5,270 nt of DNA from Verrucomicrobiota bacterium (GTDB taxonomy: Bacteria > Verrucomicrobiota > Verrucomicrobiia > Chthoniobacterales > JAFAMB01), in NCBI GenBank assembly GCA_019236035.1, contig JAFAJU010000097.1, positions 1-5,270 on the forward strand, in the 5' to 3' direction. This document shows positions 1 to 5,270 of the stretch, piece after piece (position 1 is the first letter of the stretch; each line of letters starts with the position of its first letter). The notes beneath the pieces were generated by a model. That model was given only the letters and a program-made list of their open reading frames with translations. It did not search any database and was not told the DNA's origin. The position numbers and the translations under genes were made by a program.

Positions 1-186
1 CAAGAAAACGTTATACAGCTTATGAGCAGCGCCGGAATTCTTCTTTTTGCGCTTCTTCTCACTACGGTCCCGGAGCTTCGCGCCGAGAAAATCGACAACC
101 GCAATTTCGCCATCGACACTTATTACCCGACTCCAAATGAAATCCAATTGGCCGAGCAGCGCTGGTTCAAGAAAGAGGAGGTTTAA
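1..186 (+). CDS. Hypothetical protein, 3' end (or small secreted/membrane protein)
   Basis: The frame is open from the first base to TAA at 184-186 and gives 61 residues. I do not recognise the family. Residues 8-24 are strongly hydrophobic (MSSAGILLFALLLTTVP), followed by a polar stretch with the ending EQRWFKKEEV. If translation starts at the ATG at 22, the product is a 54-residue protein with a signal-peptide-like N-terminus and a possible cleavage after LRA; however, no basic N-terminal residue and no clear ribosome binding site support that start. Otherwise the hydrophobic segment is a membrane helix near the C-terminus of a longer protein cut by the window edge. The ORF ends 6 bases before the start of the GMC oxidoreductase remnant, and its last codons contain that gene's Shine-Dalgarno sequence, so the two were probably co-transcribed. 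Partners of GMC enzymes in gluconate-dehydrogenase-type operons are often small accessory subunits, but nothing visible here proves that identity. Confidence 0.55.
   Translation, partial: QENVIQLMSSAGILLFALLLTTVPELRAEKIDNRNFAIDTYYPTPNEIQLAEQRWFKKEEV
175..182 (+). promoter_or_regulatory. Ribosome binding site of the GMC oxidoreductase remnant
   Basis: GAGGAGGT is a near-perfect Shine-Dalgarno sequence, 10 bases before the ATG at 193. It lies inside the last codons of the upstream ORF, suggesting translational coupling. It fixes the start of the oxidoreductase and shows that the gene was properly expressed before it decayed. Confidence 0.75.
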
Positions 187-192
187 ATTTTT

Positions 193-630
193 ATGCCGCA
201 AAGATTTGATCTGGATGACGGCAGCTTAGTACTCATTATCGGCTCGGGTGCAGGAGGCGGTTGGCCGAGCTTGAGCCTTATTATGACAAGGCGGAGGATA
301 AGATAGGCGTAACCGGTACCCACGGAATTCCCCTACTCGACGCCGACAACAATCAGATTGTCATGGCGGCAGGAGCCAAGAAGGTTGGTTACAAGCAATG
401 TTCCACTGGCAATATGGCTATCAATTCACGTCCTCGCGACGGGCGTTCAGCGACGATTCAGGACGGGTTCTGTTTTCAGGGAATTCGCTCTAATGCCAGA
501 GAGCTATATACGCATTGACAAGGAAGTGTCGTGCAGTCGCTGTTGTCTCGGCTACTTATTCGAAATCGCGGATGCCTGAGCAATAGCAAATCGGATCCGC
601 CGGGCGGCGGCGGCGAAATGAGTCGTTCGA
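193..630 (+). pseudogene. GMC-family FAD-dependent oxidoreductase, deletion-ridden remnant
   Basis: Intact relatives are flavoproteins of roughly 550 residues that oxidise alcohols or sugars. Three islands survive. Frame 1 from the ATG at 193 gives the N-terminus with the dinucleotide-binding loop (VLIIGSGAGGG, ending at 261). From 261 the frame changes and continues as LAELEPYYDKAEDKIGVTG, then AGAKKVGYK, NMAINSRPRDGR and DGFCFQG to a stop at 516-518; these are family signature segments of the middle of the protein. The usual cysteine after FQG is replaced by Ile, and the residues between the following NA and LYT are shortened. Around 540-600, mixed frames recall the segment AVVSAY...SNSKSD, normally some 50-60 residues further on. 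Missing are more than 100 residues between islands one and two, another piece between two and three, and the whole C-terminal substrate/catalytic domain with its His residues. The product cannot be functional. The right end of the remnant is uncertain; it abuts the stop codon of the convergent propeller gene. An assembly error is an alternative explanation. Confidence 0.88.
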
Positions 631-1299
631 TCACTTGGTCGTGGAAGCGCTGGTGGCCGCGGTGCGTCGCTTGGGCCGACGGACAGCTCTCACTTTCCCA
701 CTGCTGCCGCCACCACAGAAGAACTGATCGCCCCCATCGGACTCGAGCCCCGAGACACCTACTCCGGGCGGCATCTCGAGACTTTCCAGCACCTCGCCCG
801 TTTTGGGATCGACTCGCCTCAGATCGCTCCCCTCATCTTCCCAGCTACCGTGCCAGAGCTCCCCGTCAACCCAGGTGACCCCCGTAACAAAGCGAGTGGT
901 CTCGATGCTGCGAAGAACCGTCCCCGTTTGCGGATCGATTTGATAGATCTTCCGCTCCTCATAGTGGGCTACCCATAGCGTCCCTTCGGCCCAGGCCAGA
1001 CCCGAGTGACCGCTGCCGGCGGGCGTCGGGAACGTGGCCAGCACTTCGCCGGTTTTCGGATCGATCTTTTGGATGCGATCATCGGCGATCTGATACAGGT
1101 GTTGGCCGTCAAAGGCCGTTCCGGCATGTGCGGGGACATCAATCGACCGCAATACTATCCCGCTAACCGGATCGAAAGCGTTCAGTTTGTCTCCGACGGC
1201 AATCCAGACTTGCTGACCGTCATAGGTGACGCCATTCACCTTCGTGACGCCCGGAAAGGGTCCATACTCACGGACGATTTCGGCTGCCGATAGATTCAT
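631..1299 (-). CDS. Cytoplasmic beta-propeller protein, glutamine-cyclotransferase/YncE-like
   Basis: This is a 222-residue protein with no signal peptide or membrane segment, so it is probably cytoplasmic. Propeller repeats are plain: FDPVSGIVLRSI (42-53), IDPKTGEVLATF (79-90), IDPQTGTVLRSI (121-132) and VDPKTGEVLESL (163-174), spaced 37, 42 and 42 residues. Each is followed by a G-(V/L/T)-(T/A)-(W/F)-x-(D/E)-G strand with a W or Y nearby. The Cys-Gly-Gly-Gly-containing ending FFCGGGSSGKVRAVRRP closes the fold, then comes a basic, low-complexity tail (about 208-222). The length suits a five-bladed propeller like the plant-type glutaminyl cyclases, which are secreted; a cyclase activity here is not shown. 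The ATG at 1299 lies 9 bp after the regulator stop, so the two genes are almost certainly co-transcribed and probably translationally coupled. A weak AGGTTG upstream could be the ribosome binding site. It could instead be a binding or sensor protein rather than an enzyme. Confidence 0.83.
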   Translation of the reverse strand: MNLSAAEIVREYGPFPGVTKVNGVTYDGQQVWIAVGDKLNAFDPVSGIVLRSIDVPAHAGTAFDGQHLYQIADDRIQKIDPKTGEVLATFPTPAGSGHSGLAWAEGTLWVAHYEERKIYQIDPQTGTVLRSIETTRFVTGVTWVDGELWHGSWEDEGSDLRRVDPKTGEVLESLEMPPGVGVSGLESDGGDQFFCGGGSSGKVRAVRRPKRRTAATSASTTK

Positions 1300-1308
1300 G
1301 CTTTCAAC

Positions 1309-2529
1309 CTACTCAATCGGTAGTGGAGTAGCGAGTAACAAGGTGGTCGTGAGTCCCGGCATGGGTGGTGTCATCCATCGACGGGCGCGGGCGCGACCAA
1401 ACGATTGCACCTTGCCCGCTGCCGCTAGTGATGCGAGCGCCCGTTGCACGGTGCGCTGGCTGGCTCCAAGCGCCAGCGACAGGCCCGAACTCGACCATGA
1501 CTCACCGTCCGCGAGGAAAGCGAGCACCGTCGCATGTTCCTCTTCTACTGGACGCGCCAGCACGACGACTTCGCGTGCCCGGCGCGGCACCAGCGCAAAC
1601 CCTTGCTTCGTTGCGCTCACACCGGCCAGCATCCGAAGCGCCCTGCGAAGCCGTCCGATTTCGACTCGCAACCGCCCACGATGCGATTCATCGGCACGCT
1701 TCCCTCCGAAAGCCCGCGCAATCAGAGTTTCCCTCGACACATCTCCCGGCCATGCTTCGGCCAACGCGCGCGCGAGTGCAAACAGCACCGGACGCCTTGC
1801 CAGTGAAAGCACCTGGCCTGCACTACGCACTACATAGCGGCACGCATCCACGACGATCGCCTTCGAGGCCAGTAACGCTTCAACCTCCTCGAGCAGTAGG
1901 AGCCGTTCTTCGCAACGCGCGATCAAGCGCGCCGCGGGCGTATCCAGGACAAGGGATGCGCTTTCGACCTCCGCTGTGAGCTCAGGAATACCTGCGTGGC
2001 GCGCGGCGCGCTCGGCCCGACCTAGCGCGGCGCGCGCCGTCTTTGTCTGGAGCCGGCGCAGCGCGATCCCCGCCACCACCAGCTCGTGGGTGGTCCTCAA
2101 TGCGGGGGGGAACAGCGCGGGATCAAGCCTGGCCAGTGTTCGTTCACCCTCGTCGAGGCGCCCGATCAATAGTAAGCGCCGGACTTCCAGATACCGAGCA
2201 TGCGCGGCGTTTAGCCAGTCGCCGTGCTCTTCAAGCGTCACCCGCGCCGCATCCAGCGCCTTCGTGGGCCAGCCGAGATCGCGTGAGACCAGCGCAATCT
2301 CGGACTCAGCAACAACACACCTTGCACGAGCCACAGCCTCTTTCGGGCCAAAGGCGCGCGCGGCACTTCGCAAGAGAACTTTCGCTCGAACCAGGTCGCC
2401 GAGCCGCGCCATCGCGATGCCTCGAAGCGCAAGTGCTGGCGCATCGTCGCGCAAAGCGACGAGATTCAGTGCGGCAATAGGATCACCCGCCGCGAGTGCA
2501 CGCGCCGCGGACATGATCAGTGGGTCCAT
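1309..2529 (-). CDS. Transcriptional regulator: TPR-like N-terminus plus two winged-helix regions
   Basis: With the ATG at 2529 the protein has 406 residues; the frame also stays open to a TTG at 2565 (418 residues) and a GTG at 2556. I prefer the ATG because MDPLIMSAARALAAGD is a natural helical start, though no start has a good ribosome binding site. Residues about 1-200 are Ala/Leu/Arg-rich helical pairs (for example ALALRGIAMARLGDLVRAK) resembling tetratricopeptide repeats. Residues about 226-315 look like an OmpR/SARP-type winged helix: a DACRYVVR strand, helices through SRETLIARAFGG, then RGRLRVEIGRLRRAL as probable recognition helix and a KQGFALVP wing. Residues about 334-385 form a second helix-turn-helix (SLALGASQRTVQRALASL, then a KVQSFGRARARRW wing). 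It probably binds DNA in the cytoplasm and senses a signal through the helical domain. It heads the operon with the propeller gene and diverges from DUF899-DUF2182, so it may control both; the effector is unknown. Confidence 0.82.
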   Translation of the reverse strand: MDPLIMSAARALAAGDPIAALNLVALRDDAPALALRGIAMARLGDLVRAKVLLRSAARAFGPKEAVARARCVVAESEIALVSRDLGWPTKALDAARVTLEEHGDWLNAAHARYLEVRRLLLIGRLDEGERTLARLDPALFPPALRTTHELVVAGIALRRLQTKTARAALGRAERAARHAGIPELTAEVESASLVLDTPAARLIARCEERLLLLEEVEALLASKAIVVDACRYVVRSAGQVLSLARRPVLFALARALAEAWPGDVSRETLIARAFGGKRADESHRGRLRVEIGRLRRALRMLAGVSATKQGFALVPRRAREVVVLARPVEEEHATVLAFLADGESWSSSGLSLALGASQRTVQRALASLAAAGKVQSFGRARARRWMTPPMPGLTTTLLLATPLPIE

Positions 2530-2676
2530 CTGAATCGCGTCATACTTGTCACTCACGCCGTTCAATCCGCGACACTAAGCTAACTCACGACCACCAACCA
2601 GTAAGTCGTATCAAGAAGAGAAACGAGCGATGAGGGAGCCAAAGGGACAGAACCCCAAAACAACTGACCAATCAAA
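2530..2676. promoter_or_regulatory. Divergent intergenic region between regulator and DUF899 genes
   Basis: Both operons start here, so both promoters must lie in these 147 bases (111 if the regulator starts at the TTG at 2565). I see no convincing -35/-10 pair on either strand. The heptamer ACTCACG occurs twice in the same orientation, at 2551-2557 and 2583-2589, 32 bases apart (about three helical turns), and could be an operator, but seven bases may match by chance. The DUF899 start lacks a Shine-Dalgarno sequence directly upstream; the nearest purine-rich stretches (GAGGGAG at 2632, AAAGGGA at 2641) are too far away to serve it. Confidence 0.5.
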
Positions 2677-3465
2677 ATGAGCACACAGAAAAAAACGACG
2701 ACAACACACCGGACCGGGACAGGTGAAGAATGGCTGACAGAGCGGCTTGAGTTGCTCGAGGCAGAAAAGGAGCTAACGCGGCGCAGCGACGACCTAGCGA
2801 AGCGACGGCAGGAGCTGCCCTGGGTTCGGATCGACAAGGAATACCGATTCGAGACCGATGAAGGGAGCGCCTCGCTGGCAGACCTGTTTCAAGGACGCTC
2901 GCAACTCCTCGTCTACCACTTCATGTTCGGGCCCGACTACACGGCGGGGTGCGCCACCTGCTCAACGATCGCGGATGGGTTTAACGGCTTTGAAATCCAC
3001 CTCGCTAACCACGACGTCACGCTTTCAGCGGTGTCGCAGGCGCCGTTCGCGAAGATTCAGACGTACAAGCGGCGGATGGGCTGGACGTTTCCCTGGGCGT
3101 CCTCGTTCGGCAGTGGCTTCAACTTCGACTTCAACGTCTCGTTCACTGAGGAGCAACAGCGCGAAGGAGGGATCGAATACAACTACGAGCGTGGCGGCCA
3201 CGCGATGGACGCGGAGGCGGAGATTCCGCAGCCTGTCATCCAGAACGCGGTCATGACCGGAACCGACGTGGCCACGTATACGCGAGAGAGACCGGGCATG
3301 AGCGCCTTCGTGCTCGAAGACGGCATCGTCTACCACACCTATTCGACCTATGCGCGCGGGTTAGACGGCCTCTGGGGCATGTACCAATGGCTTGACCGCG
3401 CACCCAGAGGGCGCAACGAGACAGGCGTCTGGTGGAGCCGCCACGACGAATACAACAAGCGCTAA
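2677..3465 (+). CDS. DUF899 family thioredoxin-like protein
   Basis: This is a complete 262-residue protein of the DUF899 family, which has a predicted thioredoxin fold; the substrate is not known. A helical N-terminus (about 16-47, EEWLTERLELLEAEKELTRR) leads into the family signature PWVRIDKEYRF (48-58). The core strand LLVYHFMFGPDY (77-88) precedes GCATCS (91-96), whose Cys92 and Cys95 form the CxxC pair expected for a redox centre. Then follow DVTLSAVSQAPFAKI (113-127), the MGWTFPWASSFGS segment (134-146), HTYSTYARGLDGLWGMY (220-236) and the terminal WWSRHDEYNKR, all family hallmarks. There is no signal peptide, so it should be cytoplasmic. The start fits the family, which begins shortly before the HRTGT motif, although no ribosome binding site is visible. 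The DUF2182 membrane protein gene follows after 9 bases, indicating one transcript and suggesting a shared role, possibly thiol/metal redox chemistry. The family call is secure; the role is inference. Confidence 0.94.
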   Translation: MSTQKKTTTTHRTGTGEEWLTERLELLEAEKELTRRSDDLAKRRQELPWVRIDKEYRFETDEGSASLADLFQGRSQLLVYHFMFGPDYTAGCATCSTIADGFNGFEIHLANHDVTLSAVSQAPFAKIQTYKRRMGWTFPWASSFGSGFNFDFNVSFTEEQQREGGIEYNYERGGHAMDAEAEIPQPVIQNAVMTGTDVATYTRERPGMSAFVLEDGIVYHTYSTYARGLDGLWGMYQWLDRAPRGRNETGVWWSRHDEYNKR

Positions 3466-3474
3466 CGCAAAGTC

Positions 3475-4311
3475 ATGGACTTCATTGATGCAATTGGGGA
3501 ACGGGAGATCTCACGACCCATGCTTTCCGAGGAAGCTTCCGGGCGAGCCTTCCTCGCTGTCTCGGCGCTGCTCTTCTTCGTCAGCGCAGCGGTCACAATC
3601 GTCTGGTGCGGGTCCATGTCGGAGATGGGCGACATGCCGATGCCAGGTAACTGGACAATGTCAATGGCATGGATGCTTATGCCCGGACAGACGTGGCTCG
3701 GCGCGGCGGCATCTTTCCTCGGCATGTGGATCGTGATGATGGTGGCGATGATGCTACCATCCTTGACGCCAATGCTCTGGCGCTATCGCCGGGCAGTCAG
3801 AGGGACAACCGAAGGGCGCCTGAGTCTGCTCACCGCGTTGGTTGGCGTAGGATACTTCTTCGTATGGACTCTCATGGGTCTGGCCGCCTTCCCGCTTGGT
3901 GCCGCGCTCGCGACGCTTGAGATGGAGGTGCCGATATTAGCGCGCTCCGCTCCGATCGCAGCGGGTGTGGTAGTCCTGATCGCCGGAGTACTCCAGTTCA
4001 CCGCATGGAAGGCGCATCACCTTTCCTGTTGTCGAATGACGCCAAGGGACGGCGATGCGTTGCCGGCAGGTGCCAACACGGCTTGGCGGCACGGTCTGCG
4101 CCTCGGTCTCCACTGTACCTACTGCTGTGCCGGCCTGACGGCGATCCTCCTTGTCATCGGTGTCATGGACCTGCGCGCAATGGCTGTGGTGACCGCCGCC
4201 ATCACCGTCGAACGTCTCGCGCCCGCCGGTGAGCAGGTCGCGCGAGGCATCGGGGCAGTTGCCATTGGGGCAGGGTTGTTTCTAATTGCGCGAGCAGTCG
4301 GAATCGCATGA
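3475..4311 (+). CDS. DUF2182 family predicted metal-binding integral membrane protein
   Basis: This 278-residue inner-membrane protein belongs to DUF2182, annotated as predicted metal-binding. Hydrophobic segments lie at about 26-46, 80-97, 117-145, 160-178, 212-243 and 256-276. The loop after the first helix is very Met-rich (Met at 48, 51, 54, 56, 62, 64, 67, 69). It is followed by the family signature MWIVMMVAMMLPSLTPM (84-100). The cytoplasmic-side HHLSCCR (181-187) and HCTYCCAG (213-220) hold five cysteines and three histidines, matching the Cys-containing positions of the family. These Met, Cys and His clusters would suit copper or another soft metal, which is inference. The ATG at 3475 is 9 bases after the DUF899 stop but has no good ribosome binding site. 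The in-frame ATG at 3520 has GGGAG 12 bases upstream and begins just before the first helix, so it is a credible alternative start (263 residues). Confidence 0.9.
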   Translation: MDFIDAIGEREISRPMLSEEASGRAFLAVSALLFFVSAAVTIVWCGSMSEMGDMPMPGNWTMSMAWMLMPGQTWLGAAASFLGMWIVMMVAMMLPSLTPMLWRYRRAVRGTTEGRLSLLTALVGVGYFFVWTLMGLAAFPLGAALATLEMEVPILARSAPIAAGVVVLIAGVLQFTAWKAHHLSCCRMTPRDGDALPAGANTAWRHGLRLGLHCTYCCAGLTAILLVIGVMDLRAMAVVTAAITVERLAPAGEQVARGIGAVAIGAGLFLIARAVGIA

Positions 4312-4372
4312 TGAACTGACCTCACTGATAACTGATTCACTTTGAGCCGAACTGCTGCATCAAGGTGTCCGT
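4312..4372. other. Convergent intergenic gap
   Basis: These 61 bases separate the ends of the DUF2182 gene (+) and the maltose-binding protein gene (-). Transcription from both sides must end here or run into the opposite gene. Only very short inverted matches are present, with no GC-rich stem followed by a T-run on either strand, so no intrinsic terminator can be called. Confidence 0.6.
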
Positions 4373-5270
4373 TTAGTGGTGTCGCATGTTTGCGTCGGCC
4401 TCCTGTAGTGCCGCCTTGGCAGAAGCTCTCCCCTGTGTAGCGATTTGCAGGGCTCCACTCACCGAGCTAAAGAAACGCCCCATCTCAGGGATATTTGGCA
4501 TGACCTGACCGTATTCGGCTGCCGCCTGAAACTGCCCCAAGAGCGGGTTGTCGCTGGCCAACTTCTTGTACGTCGAGATTAGCGCAGGAATCCCGGTGGG
4601 CTTTGCACGATACATTGCAGTGAGCGCCTCTTCGGTAAGCACGTAGTGCTCGATAAACTCCTTGATCAAATCTTGGTTTGGGCTTGAGCGGTTGAGGTAG
4701 GCTACGGTGACCCCGACAAAGGGCCGACCCACGTTCCCATCCACACCTGGGATCGGTGCTACCCCAAAGTCGATTCCATTCTTGATCAGGTTCGACCATG
4801 CCCATGGCCCGGAGATCATCATAGCCAGCTTGCCCCGCCCCATTAGATCCTCCACAGCACTGTATGAAACGCTCTTTGGCAGAACACCGCCATGGATTAA
4901 AGCGATGATTTCAGAGACTCCATTGACTGCTCCGCGATTTGCGACTCCCACATTGTTCAAGTCGTAGTCTGGTCCGTTCTCCGCAAAAACGTAGGCACCA
5001 GCACTCGCCAAAATCCCCCATGAGTAATATGAGCTCGTGTAATCCCAGAGGATAGTGGTCACTCCGGGATGTTCCTTTTTGATTTTCTCGTTCAGCGGTA
5101 CAAGTTCCGAAAGTTGCAGAGGAGGAGGATTGTCGAGAAGTTTTTTGTTATAGATCAGAGTTACAGTCTCCAGGGCGATCGGATATCCCCAAATCCAATC
5201 TCTGTGAAGCACAGCCTGCCAGGCTTTCGGGAAAATCTTGTTTCCAATTTCTTCAGAGATCTGGGTCGGA
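4373..5270 (-). CDS. malE: Maltose/maltodextrin ABC transporter substrate-binding protein (MalE-like), N-terminus cut off
   Basis: The 298 C-terminal residues are present; the signal peptide and roughly the first 100 residues lie beyond the right edge, and the frame is open to the edge. It is a periplasmic or lipid-anchored solute-binding protein (SBP_bac_1 class) that delivers malto-oligosaccharides or a related sugar to an ABC importer. It aligns by eye along its length with E. coli MalE: YPIALETVTLIYNK, the YDLNNVGVANRGA stretch, AMMISGPWAWSN, RPFVGV, SPNQDLIKEFIEHYVLTEEAL, and MPNIPEM near the end. Against E. coli mature numbering, Tyr155, Trp230 and Met330 of the sugar site are kept. Glu153, Trp340, Tyr341 and Arg344 appear as Ser, Phe, Ser and Ser, so the ligand may differ. 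No malF/malG permease genes follow; downstream it meets the convergent DUF2182 gene, so permeases must lie upstream or elsewhere. The usual family length is close to 400 residues. Confidence 0.93.
   Translation of the reverse strand, partial: PTQISEEIGNKIFPKAWQAVLHRDWIWGYPIALETVTLIYNKKLLDNPPPLQLSELVPLNEKIKKEHPGVTTILWDYTSSYYSWGILASAGAYVFAENGPDYDLNNVGVANRGAVNGVSEIIALIHGGVLPKSVSYSAVEDLMGRGKLAMMISGPWAWSNLIKNGIDFGVAPIPGVDGNVGRPFVGVTVAYLNRSSPNQDLIKEFIEHYVLTEEALTAMYRAKPTGIPALISTYKKLASDNPLLGQFQAAAEYGQVMPNIPEMGRFFSSVSGALQIATQGRASAKAALQEADANMRHH

Noticed and set aside
261..518. Separate 85-residue gene starting at TTG 261
   Set aside because: It has no ribosome binding site of its own, and its whole length matches the interior of GMC oxidoreductases, so it is the second island of the broken gene.
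35..598. Three GAATTC sites (35, 325, 481) with GGTACC (315) and GGATCC (593), hinting at cloning junk
   Set aside because: At least the 325 site lies in sequence that codes for normal family residues (HGIP), and the surrounding translation is natural; probably chance, although it would fit a chimaeric assembly.
600..616. GGC repeat run in the oxidoreductase remnant
   Set aside because: It is too short to be a meaningful microsatellite and lies in decayed sequence.
1226..2533. Long + strand ORFs (1226-1837, 1365-1979, 1976-2533) opposite the regulator gene
   Set aside because: They are Arg/Ser/Pro/Ala-rich, resemble no family, and lie antisense to a gene with a coherent domain structure; GC-rich coding DNA commonly leaves such open antisense frames.
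3025..3336. Minus-strand ORF inside the DUF899 gene
   Set aside because: The Arg-rich translation has no recognisable motif, while the opposite strand carries clear DUF899 signatures over the same bases.
4312..4372. Possible bidirectional terminator
   Set aside because: The only inverted matches are 4-5 bases (GAATC/GATTC, TGAA/TTCA) without a GC-rich stem or T-run.

Overview
The window looks like a bacterial chromosomal segment. The gene types (GMC flavo-oxidoreductase, maltose-type ABC binding protein, DUF899, DUF2182) are typical of soil or environmental bacteria such as Acidobacteriota or Proteobacteria, but no taxonomic marker is present, so this placement is only a guess. There are no RNA genes, CRISPR arrays, transposase genes or plasmid functions.

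Layout from left to right. (1) Bases 1-186 (+): the 3' end of an unrecognised ORF with one hydrophobic segment. It ends in a good Shine-Dalgarno sequence that serves the next gene. (2) Bases 193 to about 630 (+): the wreck of a GMC-family FAD oxidoreductase. Its start and FAD-binding loop are intact, but large internal pieces are missing and the frame is broken. (3) Bases 2529 to 631 (-): a two-gene operon of a roughly 406-residue regulator (TPR-like N-terminus, two winged-helix regions) followed 9 bp later by a cytoplasmic beta-propeller protein of the glutamine-cyclotransferase/YncE type. (4) Bases 2677-4311 (+), diverging from that operon: a DUF899 thioredoxin-like protein with a CxxC motif, followed 9 bp later by a DUF2182 membrane protein rich in Met and Cys. 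(5) Bases 4373 to the right edge (-): the C-terminal 298 residues of a MalE-like maltose/maltodextrin-binding protein, convergent with the DUF2182 gene.

The four middle genes form a divergent block around one shared intergenic region. A plausible but unproven reading is that the regulator controls both arms, and that DUF899 (thiol redox) and DUF2182 (predicted metal-binding membrane protein) act together in metal or redox handling, with the propeller as an accessory protein. This block is visibly more GC-rich than both flanks. That fits a cassette acquired or inserted between an eroded oxidoreductase gene on the left and a sugar-transport gene on the right.
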